Shown here: positions 7,649 through 15,858 of the stretch, piece after piece | Layout: each line of letters starts with the position of its first letter | Position numbering within the stretch: position 1 is the first letter of the stretch | Source of the DNA: Holophagales bacterium UBA5704 | Lineage (GTDB): Bacteria > Acidobacteriota > Thermoanaerobaculia > Multivoradales > UBA5704 | DNA length: 61,266 bases | Assembly (NCBI GenBank): GCA_002420005.1 | Contig: DIHE01000098.1 | Coordinates: 1,108-62,373 of the forward strand | Direction of reading: 5' to 3' | Made by a program: the position numbers and the translations under genes | Notes under the pieces: generated by a model | Database searches by the model: none | What the model saw: only the letters and a program-made list of their open reading frames with translations | Told to the model about the DNA's origin: nothing

Positions 7649-10318
7649 ATGCTCCGCAAGACGTTTCTGTTGTTGGTTTCCGCCCTTCTCGCCGCGTCGC
7701 TTCCGGTCTGCGCCGGCGCCGGGGAGGCGGCCGGCCCCACCGGGCTGCTCGCACCCTTGTCCCGCGGCGAGGTCCTCAGCCTCCCGGCCGTCGACGGCAA
7801 GGTGCCGCGCCCCGATGCGTTTCTCGGCTATCCGCTCGGCGCCCGTTTCACCTCCTGGGACCGCATCCTCCAGTACGTCGATGCCGTCGCCGCCGCCTCG
7901 CCGCGGGTGCAGGTCTCCGAGTACGGCCGCACCGCCGAAGGACGGCCACTGCGCCTGGTGACCCTGGCGACCCCGGAGAATCTGGCCCGCCTCGACGAGA
8001 TCCGCCGCGATCACCTGCGCCTCGCCGATCCCGCGGGGCTGTCGGAGCGCGAGCGGACGCGGTTGATCCAGAAGCTCCCCGCCATCGTCTGGCTCGCCTA
8101 CGGCGTGCATGGCAACGAGTCTTCCTCGGCCGAGGCGGCGCTGGCCACCCTCTACCTGCTGGCCGCCGGGCAGGGAGAGGCCGAAGAGCTGCTGCGCAAC
8201 ACGATCGTGTTGATCGATCCGCTGGTGAACCCGGACGGCCGCGAGCGCTACGTGAATGCCTTCCGCCAGCGCATCGGCTCCGCGGCGAATCCGAACCGGG
8301 CGGCCGCCGAGCACCAGGAGCCCTGGCCGGGAGGGCGCCCGAACCACTACCTGATCGATCTGAACCGCGACTGGGCCTGGGTGAGCCAGCCCGAGACGCG
8401 CCAGCGCATCGCGCTCTACCGCTCCTGGGAGCCGCACGTCTATGTGGATTTTCACGAGATGTCCTCGGAGTCGAGCTACTTCTTTCCACCGGCGGCCGAT
8501 CCGGTGCATCCGCGGATCGACCGCAAGGTGGTCGGCTGGCTCGACACTTTCGGGCGTGGCAATGCCGAGGCCTTCGACCGCCAGGGCTGGGTCTATTTCA
8601 AAGGCGAGAACTACGACCTCTTCTACCCGGGGTATGGAGATTCCTATCCCGGCTTGCGCGGTGCGGTGGGCATGACCTACGAGATGGCCGGCGGCGGGCG
8701 CGGGGGTCTGGCGCTCCGCCTGTCGGACGGCAGCCTGCTCACCCTGGCCGACCGCGTGGCGCGCCACCTGACCACCTCCCTCGCCACCTTGCGCACCGCG
8801 GCGCGCAATGCCCAGAAGCTGCGGGAGGATTTCGCCGCCACCCGTCTGCGTGCGGGAGCACCGGGCCGGGTCTATCTGTGGTCGGCCGACCAGCAGGAGT
8901 CGCGGGCGTTGGCCGACCTCCTGGCGTTCCATGGCGTGCAGGTGCGCCAGCTCTCCCAGGCCGAGGAGGTGCCGGCGCACCGCCTGACCGGCGGCGAAGA
9001 GGCGCCGCGGCGTTTCGCGGCGGGAACCTTCGCCGTCTCCACGGCGCAGCCGCTGGGAAATCTGGTCAACGCCCTCCTGGAGCTGGATGCGCCGATGCAG
9101 GACGCCTTTCTGGAGCGGCAACGCCAGCGGCTGGAGGCGAACCTGGAGCCCCAGTTCTACGACATCACCGCCTGGTCCCTGCCGCTCGCCTACAACGTGG
9201 ACACCTGGGTCGCCACCCAGGAGCCGAAAGGATTGCGCCCGGTGGCGGAGCCGGCCTCCGGGCTGAGCCGCGAGGGGCGCCTCGGATGGCTGGTACCGCC
9301 GCAGGGGATCGCCTCGTACCGGCTCGCCGCCGAGCTGCGGCGGCGCGGGGTGTCGCAACGCCTCGCGCTCAACGCCTTCACCGCCCCGGCGGGGAGTTAC
9401 CCGGCCGGGACGGTGTTCATCCCCCGGCTCGGCAATCCCGCCGACCTCGAGGAGCAGTTGCAGGGTCTGCTGGTCGAAGGGGGGCTGGCCGCCGAGGGCG
9501 TGGCCTCCTCCTGGGAGATCGAGGGGATCTCCCTCGGCTCCAACAACATGCCCTCCGTCCGGCCGGTGCGGATCGGCCTGCTGGGCGGCGAGGGGGTCGA
9601 TTCGACCTCGTTCGGCTTCCTCTGGTCCTTGCTCGACCGCCAGACCGGCATTCCGCACGACCGCCTCGACGTGTCCGCCCTGCGGCAGATCGACCTGGCG
9701 GAGTACGACGTCCTGGTGCTGCCGAGCGGCGGCTACGACGACCGGATCGGCGACCGGGCGCGCACGGCGCTCGATGCGTGGGTCAAGGGAGGCGGGGTGC
9801 TGGTGGCGGTGGGGGATGCGATCACCTGGCTGAAGGACCATGAGATGAGCGCGGTGAAAGGGTGGGAGCCGCCGAAAGGCGAGGAGGCGGAGGGGGCGGA
9901 CGATCCCGAGTCCCCCGACAGCTCGGTCGAGAGAGAGCTCGCCACGCGGCCGATCTTCACCCCCGGTGCCGTGCTCGCCACCCAGATGCAGCCGCTCCAC
10001 CCGCTGACCGCCGGCCTGGCCACGGCCCCGCCCGTCCTCTATGAGGGCACCGCGGTGTGGAAGCCGTTCGGCGATCCGCAGAAGGACGTGCTGGTGGCCC
10101 TCGACGAGAACCCGGTCCTCGCCGGCTTCGCCTGGCCGGAAGCCGAAGAGCGTCTGGCCGGCGCGCTCCTGGTCGGCCTGGAACCCCGCGGCGCGGGAGC
10201 GCTCGTCCTCTTCGCACAAGACCCCGCCTACCGCCTGTTCTGGCGGGCGACCGCGCCGATCTTCCTGAACGCCGTCCTCTACGGCCCGAGCATGGGGGTG
10301 GGTGGGCGAATGCATTGA
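7649..10318 (+). CDS. Secreted M14-family zinc carboxypeptidase
   Basis: 889 residues with a signal peptide (MLRKTFLLLVSALLAASLPVCAGA). The M14 domain covers about residues 50-370. The zinc ligands are in HGNESSSAEA (HxxE) and a later His in YVDFHEMSSES. NPDGRERY and LNRDWAW are the substrate-pocket segments, and the general-base Glu is probably in TYEMAGGG. The C-terminal ~350 residues include a glutamine-amidotransferase-like fold (YDVLVLPSGGY, then GGGVLVAVGD), a pairing known in large M14 peptidases of Bacteroidetes and Acidobacteria. It probably digests peptides outside the cytoplasm. The ATG at 7649 is the only start that yields the signal peptide. Confidence 0.85.
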   Translation: MLRKTFLLLVSALLAASLPVCAGAGEAAGPTGLLAPLSRGEVLSLPAVDGKVPRPDAFLGYPLGARFTSWDRILQYVDAVAAASPRVQVSEYGRTAEGRPLRLVTLATPENLARLDEIRRDHLRLADPAGLSERERTRLIQKLPAIVWLAYGVHGNESSSAEAALATLYLLAAGQGEAEELLRNTIVLIDPLVNPDGRERYVNAFRQRIGSAANPNRAAAEHQEPWPGGRPNHYLIDLNRDWAWVSQPETRQRIALYRSWEPHVYVDFHEMSSESSYFFPPAADPVHPRIDRKVVGWLDTFGRGNAEAFDRQGWVYFKGENYDLFYPGYGDSYPGLRGAVGMTYEMAGGGRGGLALRLSDGSLLTLADRVARHLTTSLATLRTAARNAQKLREDFAATRLRAGAPGRVYLWSADQQESRALADLLAFHGVQVRQLSQAEEVPAHRLTGGEEAPRRFAAGTFAVSTAQPLGNLVNALLELDAPMQDAFLERQRQRLEANLEPQFYDITAWSLPLAYNVDTWVATQEPKGLRPVAEPASGLSREGRLGWLVPPQGIASYRLAAELRRRGVSQRLALNAFTAPAGSYPAGTVFIPRLGNPADLEEQLQGLLVEGGLAAEGVASSWEIEGISLGSNNMPSVRPVRIGLLGGEGVDSTSFGFLWSLLDRQTGIPHDRLDVSALRQIDLAEYDVLVLPSGGYDDRIGDRARTALDAWVKGGGVLVAVGDAITWLKDHEMSAVKGWEPPKGEEAEGADDPESPDSSVERELATRPIFTPGAVLATQMQPLHPLTAGLATAPPVLYEGTAVWKPFGDPQKDVLVALDENPVLAGFAWPEAEERLAGALLVGLEPRGAGALVLFAQDPAYRLFWRATAPIFLNAVLYGPSMGVGGRMH

Positions 10319-10321
10319 GCC

Positions 10322-10351
10322 TTGACCAAGAATCAACGGAGATGGTACTGT
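10322..10351 (+). promoter_or_regulatory. Candidate promoter of the RiPP operon
   Basis: TTGACC (10322-10327) and TACTGT (10346-10351) are separated by 18 bases, in the 102-base gap between the peptidase and the radical SAM gene. The gap is clearly more AT-rich than its surroundings, with GTTTATTTTGCG at 10365-10376. The -10 match is only three of six. Confidence 0.35.
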
Positions 10352-10420
10352 TACACCGTCTTTCTGTTTATTTTGCGCACAGACGGAAGCAGTTCTCTCC
10401 GTTGAAAAGGGGGAGCCTCG

Positions 10421-11926
10421 ATGCTTCGCGCGAGCAGCTACGTCATCTACGTGGACCTTCCCGGTGACGCGGAGCAGATGCTTCTCGTTCACGGCTATTC
10501 CGGCGCCTACGACCGGGTCGCCCGGCACGTCGGTGCCTACCTGCGGTCCATGGAGGTGGGGCCCCGCCCGGCACCTCTCTATGGCGAGTGGGCGTCCGAG
10601 CCGGGGCCCGGCCCCCAAGGCGCCCTCCCGCCACCTTCCGAAGACACCCTCCTTCGGCTGCGCAAACGCGGCTATCTGACAGAAAAGACCGTGGAAGAGG
10701 AAGAGGAGTTCCTGGCGCGGGTCGCGGGTCAACACCACGGCTACATGCAGCAAAGGCGGCTGACCTACATCGTCATGCCCACCTATGACTGCAACCTGCG
10801 CTGCTCTTACTGTTTCCAGGACTACATGCGCACCAACCCGGCCTTCGGGAACCTGTTGCGGGCCATGCCGCAGGCCATGATCGACCGGATGTTGACGGCC
10901 TGGGTGAAGCTCGAGGAGCGCCATCGGGTCCCGCCAGGGGCTCCTCGCAACGTCACGTTCTTTGGTGGCGAGCCCCTCCTCGCGGGTCTTCGGCCGACCA
11001 TCGAATCCATCCTCCGGAAAGCCGGGGATCTGGGACCGGCCACGTTTGGAGCCGTCACCAACGGTACGGATCTGCACGCCTATCGAGACCTGCTCCATCC
11101 GCAGGGGCTTTCGTGGCTGCAGATCACCCTCGACGGACCTCCGGGCGAGCACGACAAGCGCCGCATCTACGAGGACGGACGTGGCTCGTATGAGGCGATC
11201 GCCGAGAACATGACGATGGCGCTCGACCGGGGCGTCCGTGTCGCAGTCCGGCTCAACGTCGACCGCAACAACATCGACCAGCTTCCCGAGCTCGCCGAGG
11301 AGATGGTCTCCCGAGGCTGGGACCGCTATGGCAATTTCAGCGTCTATACGGCACCGATTCATGCCAACAACGGGAAGACCGAGATGAAGACGACGATGTC
11401 CTCCTGGCAGCTCGACAAGGCGATCACAAAGCTGCGGGAGACCTTTCCCGCCATGCGTCTGATCGCGCGTCCGGATGACGGGATGCTCGCGCGGGCACAG
11501 CGTCTTTTCGAGAACCACGCAGATCCTCTCTCTACGTTCAAGTCCAGCTTCTGCGGCGCTCACAACGGCATGTACGTCTTCGACGCCTTCGGCGACGTCT
11601 ACGCCTGCTGGGAGAGAACGGGAAATCCCGCGATCCGGATCGCATCGATCACGGAAGCCGGCGACATCAAGTGGGAGGAGAACACGGACAAGCTCTGGAA
11701 GAGCCGAACCGTCGCATCGAACCCGACGTGCCGCAAGTGTCGGTATGCACTCTATTGTGGCGGCGGATGTGCAGTCCTGGCGATGGATTTTCGCGGCGAG
11801 TTTTTCACCAATTTCTGTGACGGCTTCGCCAGCCGTTTCCGCGATGCCGTCGCGCAAGCCCACAACGGAAGCCTTTCCGGTGTGGGAGCGGGAGCACAAG
11901 AGCGGGAAAGCGTGTGCGGAACTTGA
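10421..11926 (+). CDS. Radical SAM/SPASM peptide-modifying enzyme
   Basis: 501 residues. The radical SAM motif CxxxCxxC is at C124, C128 and C131 (PTYDCNLRCSYCF), followed by the SAM-binding FFGGEP at 180-185. A SPASM region at the C-terminus holds seven cysteines (C378, C396, C437, C440, C446, C450, C466; CRKCRYALYCGGGC), enough for two auxiliary Fe-S clusters. The N-terminal ~100 residues (SSYVIYVDLPG, MLLVHGYSGAYDRV) are a beta-rich extension that may bind the leader peptide. Enzymes of this build install thioether or carbon-carbon links in ribosomal peptides. The three Cys-rich peptides 35 bases downstream are the obvious substrates. The regiochemistry cannot be predicted. A GGGG-containing run at 10409-10413 serves as the RBS. 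Confidence 0.9.
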   Translation: MLRASSYVIYVDLPGDAEQMLLVHGYSGAYDRVARHVGAYLRSMEVGPRPAPLYGEWASEPGPGPQGALPPPSEDTLLRLRKRGYLTEKTVEEEEEFLARVAGQHHGYMQQRRLTYIVMPTYDCNLRCSYCFQDYMRTNPAFGNLLRAMPQAMIDRMLTAWVKLEERHRVPPGAPRNVTFFGGEPLLAGLRPTIESILRKAGDLGPATFGAVTNGTDLHAYRDLLHPQGLSWLQITLDGPPGEHDKRRIYEDGRGSYEAIAENMTMALDRGVRVAVRLNVDRNNIDQLPELAEEMVSRGWDRYGNFSVYTAPIHANNGKTEMKTTMSSWQLDKAITKLRETFPAMRLIARPDDGMLARAQRLFENHADPLSTFKSSFCGAHNGMYVFDAFGDVYACWERTGNPAIRIASITEAGDIKWEENTDKLWKSRTVASNPTCRKCRYALYCGGGCAVLAMDFRGEFFTNFCDGFASRFRDAVAQAHNGSLSGVGAGAQERESVCGT

Positions 11927-11961
11927 CTGCCTCGGGAGTACCCGAGAAAAGGAGGTTGGTG

Positions 11962-12129
11962 ATGGAGGCGCAGAAAGTGCCCGAAATGGAGACTCTGAAC
12001 CTCGAGTCGATGGACGTGAACGAGCTGGAGAAGCGGCTGGAGCTGGCCCTGGCGGGCGATGCCCCGGACGCATGGGGTTCGTGCTGTGTCGATGGCGGCG
12101 GCTCGTGCCCCAATCTCGAGAGTTGTTGA
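11962..12129 (+). CDS. RiPP precursor peptide 1
   Basis: 55 residues. AAAAGGAGG at 11947-11955 is a near-perfect ribosome binding site and fixes the ATG at 11962. Residues 9-37 form an acidic, helix-prone leader (METLNLESMDVNELEKRLEL), then AGDAP leads into the core DAWGSCCVDGGGSCPNLESC. The core has one Trp and four Cys in a CC-x6-C-x5-C spacing, and the peptide ends on Cys. The leader and core pattern is shared with the next two genes, which is the main evidence that it is expressed. The core is probably modified by the radical SAM enzyme upstream. It is slightly diverged from copies 2 and 3, with WGS instead of AWS before the CC. Confidence 0.88.
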   Translation: MEAQKVPEMETLNLESMDVNELEKRLELALAGDAPDAWGSCCVDGGGSCPNLESC

Positions 12130-12153
12130 TGACCAGACAAGGAGGATGGACCG

Positions 12154-12312
12154 ATGAATGTCGTCGAGATGGAAAGCCTGAATCTTGAGGCGATGGACGT
12201 GGCGGAGCTCGAGAAACGGCTCGAGCTGGCGCTCGTCGGAGACATGCCGGATGCCGCCTGGTCGTGCTGCGTGGACGGCGGCGGAACGTGCCCCAATCTT
12301 CAGAGTTGTTGA
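12154..12312 (+). CDS. RiPP precursor peptide 2
   Basis: 52 residues. AAGGAGG lies about 10 bases before the ATG, and the gene starts 24 bases after precursor 1. The leader MNVVEMESLNLEAMDVAELE continues KRLELALVGDMPDA and is followed by the core WSCCVDGGGTCPNLQSC. Cys spacing is CC-x6-C-x5-C, as in precursor 1. The leader is identical to that of precursor 3 over its whole length, which points to recent duplication, while the tail after the GGG has diverged. A conserved leader with a variable tail is typical of enzyme-recognised precursors. Confidence 0.9.
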   Translation: MNVVEMESLNLEAMDVAELEKRLELALVGDMPDAAWSCCVDGGGTCPNLQSC

Positions 12313-12317
12313 TGACC

Positions 12318-12335
12318 GGGCCTCAATGGAGGCCC
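12318..12335 (+). other. Hairpin between precursors 2 and 3
   Basis: GGGCCTC - AATG - GAGGCCC is a perfect 7-bp stem with a 4-base loop, starting five bases after the stop of precursor 2. It has no T-run. A role in mRNA stability or in setting the relative output of the precursors is plausible. Confidence 0.5.
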
Positions 12336-12354
12336 AGACAAGGAGAATCGACCG

Positions 12355-12516
12355 ATGAATGTCGTGGAGATGGAAAGTTTGAATCTCGAGGCGATGGACG
12401 TGGCGGAGCTCGAGAAGCGGCTCGAGCTGGCGCTCGTCGGCGACATGCCGGATGCCGCCTGGTCGTGTTGCGTAGACGGCGGCGGCTCGAGCTGCGGTCA
12501 ACTGACGAGTTGCTGA
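12355..12516 (+). CDS. RiPP precursor peptide 3
   Basis: 53 residues with AAGGAGAA as RBS. The first 40 residues are the same as in precursor 2, through MPDAAWSCCVDGGG. The tail then differs: SSCGQLTSC, giving CC-x7-C-x5-C. Four Cys, the Trp three residues before the first... CC pair (W-S-C-C) and the terminal Cys are kept, while the Pro-Asn of the other two copies is lost. The extra residue between the second and third cysteines would change ring size if the cysteines are cross-linked. It is the last small gene before the operon's large enzymes. Confidence 0.9.
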   Translation: MNVVEMESLNLEAMDVAELEKRLELALVGDMPDAAWSCCVDGGGSSCGQLTSC

Positions 12517-12524
12517 GCCCTCGG

Positions 12525-12553
12525 CGCCCGGCGTGGGCCGCCCGCGCCGGGCG
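12525..12553 (+). other. Strong hairpin between precursors and downstream enzymes (possible attenuator)
   Basis: CGCCCGGCG (12525-12533) pairs with CGCCGGGCG (12545-12553). The stem continues inward through a T-G wobble and GGG/CCC to a three-base loop, giving about 13 pairs in RNA. No T-run follows, so some read-through is expected. In RiPP operons a structure in this place often keeps precursor mRNA more abundant than enzyme mRNA. Here that role is inferred. Confidence 0.6.
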
Positions 12554-12577
12554 TGCAGTGTGGCTCTCGAGGAGGAG

Positions 12578-14653
12578 ATGGAATCCGGCCCCAAGGCACC
12601 CCTGGAGATCGATCCCGGAGAGGAAGGCCAAGCCGTCAAGCTGGCTGTTCGCAGCCTCAATGACCGTTGGCCTTCGGGAATCGATCTGCAATATGACACG
12701 CTCCAGAGCAACATCAGAATCTATGACTACTACCCGTTCCTCTTCCGCGAGGCCTTTCCTTCGGCTCCGGTGGACGGGATGCGCCGGCTCGCCCTCGCCG
12801 GCCGCCTGTATTTCAGCTCGTTATTGTTGTTCGACCGTTTGATGGACCGCACGGCGTCGGCGCTCCTCGCGACAGGCGACGGGGTGCGGATCCAGGCCCT
12901 GCTGTTCGAAGCGAATCTCGTTCTCCACGGCCTGTTCCCTCCAGAATCCGTCTTCTGGAAGAGCTTCCAGGGTTACCAGGCCGCCTACACGGCGGCCTGC
13001 CTGGAGGAGCAGGCCTTCGCCTCCGGCACGCGGCCACGGCAGGAGCTCGACGAGGCCACGGCCTTGCAGATCGCCGTCGGCAAGAATGGATTGGCTCGGA
13101 CGGCGGTGGCGGGTTTGGCGGCATTGGCTGGAGACCACGGGCCGGTCGAAGCGCTCACCCGATCGATCGACAGCTTCAATGTCGCCTTCCAGATGCTCGA
13201 TGATCTCAAGGATTGCCGGGAAGACCTCCGGGCCGGGATTCCGTCTCTCTTGCTCGCGCGTGCAGTCCACGACAGGCCGGAGGCCGGCGAAGACGAGTTG
13301 GAGCGGTGGATCGAGCGATGTGTCCGGGAGATCTACTACCGGGGACATGCGAGCTATGTCGTCGACCTCGCCCTCGCCTCTCTGCAGCGAGCCGCCGCCG
13401 CCGTGGAAGGTCTGCCGGTCGACCACTGGCGTTCGGTCATCGCGGACCTCGAGCGCCGGTGCCGAAGCCTGATTCCAGACATGGAGCGGATCATGGAGAG
13501 CAACCGGCGCCGGTCGCAGGCCCAGCCCCTGTTCGAGCTGAGCCTGCCGCCGGCGGACGGAGGGGCACGGCCGATCGCGTGGGAAGCTCTGCGCCTGCTG
13601 CTGCGCCAGTGGCAGCTCGGATTCGGTGAGGCGCGGCACCTGATGAAGTTCGAGAGCGAAGAGGCGCTCGGCCTGACCGAGCAGCTCCAGTATGGAGACG
13701 TCTTTCAGCGCGCCGTGATCGCCGATGTCCTGTGCGATGCAGATGCGGTCCTGGAAGGCAAGCTCCAGCCGGTGATCGACCAGGAGTGCGCGTACCTGCT
13801 GGGCCGGCGCCGGCGCACCGGGATCGGCGGATGGTCCTATTTTCCGGAGATGCCCCAACTCGCACCCGACGCGGACGACCTCGGGCAGATCCTGCAAGTC
13901 CTTGTCCGCACCGGTCGCCTGGAGGAGGTCCGGGAGCATTGCGAGCCCCCGCTCGCGGTCCTCCTGGAAGAGAACGCGCATCCCGAAGGCTCGTTCGAAA
14001 CCTGGATCATCCCCGCTGCGGCACGCAGCGCGGAGCAGGAGGTGCAGGAGGCTTACGCCCGACTCGCCTGGGGAACCGGCGCTGATAACGAGGTGGTCGC
14101 CAACCTTCTCTATGCCTTGTCCCTGTATGACAGGGAACGCTTCCGGCCACGCATCGAGCGCGGCCTGGATTTCCTGGAGGGCCGCCAGGACCCGGGGGGG
14201 TGGTGGCCAAGCTCCTGGTATCACGGCCCCTACTATGGCACCTGGGTGTGCCTGCGGTTGTTGGCGCGGGAGCGACCCGGCTCGGCCGCGATCGGCCGCG
14301 CCCTCCACTTCCTTCGCGAAGGCCAGCGAGCCGACGGCGGCTGGAGGATGGACGCACGAAGCGACGCCCTCAGCACGGCTTTCGCGCTTCTCGGGCTCTC
14401 CACTTCCGGCGTCGCCGACGCCGCCACCTTGGAGCGCGCCTTGCACTTCCTCGACAGCGAGCGCGGGACGGAGGGGTGGCCGGCCTATCCGTTCATTCGG
14501 ATGGTGCTCGGACGCCCGAGTGGCACGCAGCGCAGCGTCCTCACCTATGGCAGCCGGACCATGACGACGGCCTTCGTGCTCAAAGCCGCTCTCGTCTGGG
14601 ACCTCCGGTTCCGCAAGACCGTCGCGTCAGAACGGAGCCCGTCTCCGGCATGA
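12578..14653 (+). CDS. Fused isoprenoid-synthase-like / class II terpene-cyclase-like protein
   Basis: About 691 residues. The N-terminal half (to ~310) has a class I isoprenoid synthase look. The first Asp-rich motif is altered (FDRLMD, residues 85-90, DxxxD instead of DDxxD), while the second is complete (DDLKD near 207-211). The C-terminal half carries DADD near 430-433, matching the DxDD acid motif of class II cyclases, followed by two QW-type repeats, QDPGGWW and QRADGGW, as in squalene-hopene cyclases. A single chain could thus make or bind a polyprenyl diphosphate and protonate/cyclise it. The ATG at 12578 follows GAGGAG closely; a GTG at 12533 would start inside the hairpin and is less likely. 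Its stop overlaps the next start (ATGA). The product and even catalysis are unproven. Confidence 0.7.
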   Translation: MESGPKAPLEIDPGEEGQAVKLAVRSLNDRWPSGIDLQYDTLQSNIRIYDYYPFLFREAFPSAPVDGMRRLALAGRLYFSSLLLFDRLMDRTASALLATGDGVRIQALLFEANLVLHGLFPPESVFWKSFQGYQAAYTAACLEEQAFASGTRPRQELDEATALQIAVGKNGLARTAVAGLAALAGDHGPVEALTRSIDSFNVAFQMLDDLKDCREDLRAGIPSLLLARAVHDRPEAGEDELERWIERCVREIYYRGHASYVVDLALASLQRAAAAVEGLPVDHWRSVIADLERRCRSLIPDMERIMESNRRRSQAQPLFELSLPPADGGARPIAWEALRLLLRQWQLGFGEARHLMKFESEEALGLTEQLQYGDVFQRAVIADVLCDADAVLEGKLQPVIDQECAYLLGRRRRTGIGGWSYFPEMPQLAPDADDLGQILQVLVRTGRLEEVREHCEPPLAVLLEENAHPEGSFETWIIPAAARSAEQEVQEAYARLAWGTGADNEVVANLLYALSLYDRERFRPRIERGLDFLEGRQDPGGWWPSSWYHGPYYGTWVCLRLLARERPGSAAIGRALHFLREGQRADGGWRMDARSDALSTAFALLGLSTSGVADAATLERALHFLDSERGTEGWPAYPFIRMVLGRPSGTQRSVLTYGSRTMTTAFVLKAALVWDLRFRKTVASERSPSPA

Positions 14654-15858
14654 GGGCTCTCTTCTGCTCACTCACCGCGCCGGGATTGCTGTTCTCTTCC
14701 ATCGGAGTCGCACTGGCGCTCAAGAAAAACGGCCACCGGGTGGCCTTCACGACCCATCCCGACGCCGCAGGGTGGCTGCAGCAGGCGGGCCTCGAGAGAA
14801 TTCCGCGCGGCGTTCCGGACGGTCCCAGCTTCCAGGTCGAAATCTGGGGCAATGCCTTGTCCATCGCCATGCAGGTCAAACACCTCGAAGCGGCGATCGA
14901 GAGGTTCCAGCCGGACGTCCTGGTCGGCCAGCAACTCACCTTCGGGGCCTTCCTGGCGGCTGAACGACAGCACCTTCCGGTGGCCGTTCTCGGGTTGGCC
15001 GCCTACCTCTGGCCGGTGTCCGATGCGCCCCTCGAGAGGCCGGCGGAAGCGGAGAGAGAGCGGCGGTTGGCCCGGCGCTACCGCGAAATGATGCAGACCT
15101 ACAATGAGGCCCGTGCCCTCTTCCGCCTGTCGCCGAGCGAAGCCGGCGTACGATCGACCCCCCTCCTGGGAGATCTTTTTCTGTTGCAGAGCACGGCGGA
15201 GCTGGAACGCGCCGTGGAGAACCTGCCGGAGCGCGTCCGCCTGGTGGGCCCCTGCCTTTGGGAGCCTGCGGAGGCAGACCCCGAGCTGGAGCGGTGGCTG
15301 GCGGAAGCGCCCGGGGAACCGTTGATCTACCTCCATGAAGGCAGATTGTTCGGCCGGTCGAGCCTCTGGCCCCTCGCCGTCGCGGCTTTGGGAGACCGGC
15401 CTGTGCGGGTGGCGGCGTCAACCTGGCGCATGGACCCCTCACCGCGAGACGTCCCGCAGAACTTCTTCACCCGTGCCTTCGTGGCACAGGCCCCGGTGCT
15501 CCGGCGGGCCTGCGCAGCGATCGCTTCCGCCAACTCGACCGTGGTCCTGGGCGCCTTGTTGCAGGGCGTTCCTCTTCTGTTGAGCGCAGGGGGCGGCGAG
15601 CAGAAGGAAGTCGCCGAGCGCTGTCTCGAGGCCGGCGTTGCGATCGGCTTGGAGCCGGAAAAAGCCAACGCGGCGCATTTTGCACACTTCCTCGACCGCG
15701 TGCGCGAGGATGCGGGTCTTCGCCGCCGGGCCGAGCAGATCCGGAGGGCCTTGCAGGCCGAGGGCGGATGCGGGAGCGCGGCTCACCTCATCGAACAGCT
15801 GGTCATCGGCTCCGGATCGGTCCTGCGCCGTGCTCACCTGGAAGGGTCGGTGCCATGA
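14650..15858 (+). CDS. GT1-like (MGT-type) glycosyltransferase
   Basis: 402 residues. The N-terminus (RALFCSLTAPGLLFSSIGVALALKKNGHRV) is the acceptor-side Rossmann start of macrolide/UDP-glucuronosyl-type transferases. The donor-side segment reads SANSTVVLGALLQGVPLLL and GGGEQKEVAERC, equivalent to the family's H-G-G-x-x-S...G-x-P...DQ block, though the first His of that block is not conserved. Enzymes of this fold glycosylate small lipophilic acceptors such as terpenoids. The start codon overlaps the stop of the terpene-cyclase-like gene and the stop overlaps the protease gene, so all three are translated together. The likely acceptor is a terpenoid or the modified peptide; which one is not known. 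Confidence 0.75.
   Translation: MRALFCSLTAPGLLFSSIGVALALKKNGHRVAFTTHPDAAGWLQQAGLERIPRGVPDGPSFQVEIWGNALSIAMQVKHLEAAIERFQPDVLVGQQLTFGAFLAAERQHLPVAVLGLAAYLWPVSDAPLERPAEAERERRLARRYREMMQTYNEARALFRLSPSEAGVRSTPLLGDLFLLQSTAELERAVENLPERVRLVGPCLWEPAEADPELERWLAEAPGEPLIYLHEGRLFGRSSLWPLAVAALGDRPVRVAASTWRMDPSPRDVPQNFFTRAFVAQAPVLRRACAAIASANSTVVLGALLQGVPLLLSAGGGEQKEVAERCLEAGVAIGLEPEKANAAHFAHFLDRVREDAGLRRRAEQIRRALQAEGGCGSAAHLIEQLVIGSGSVLRRAHLEGSVP

Noticed and set aside
7256..12073. A 1605-codon open frame on the minus strand across the regulator, peptidase and radical SAM genes
   Set aside because: It is antisense to three well-supported genes; its protein is low-complexity Arg/Gly/Ala/Leu and matches no family. 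Long antisense frames are expected at this GC content.
12533..12577. GTG start at 12533 for the terpene-cyclase-like gene
   Set aside because: It would begin inside the 12525-12553 hairpin and adds a low-complexity Arg/Ala stretch. The ATG at 12578 follows GAGGAG.
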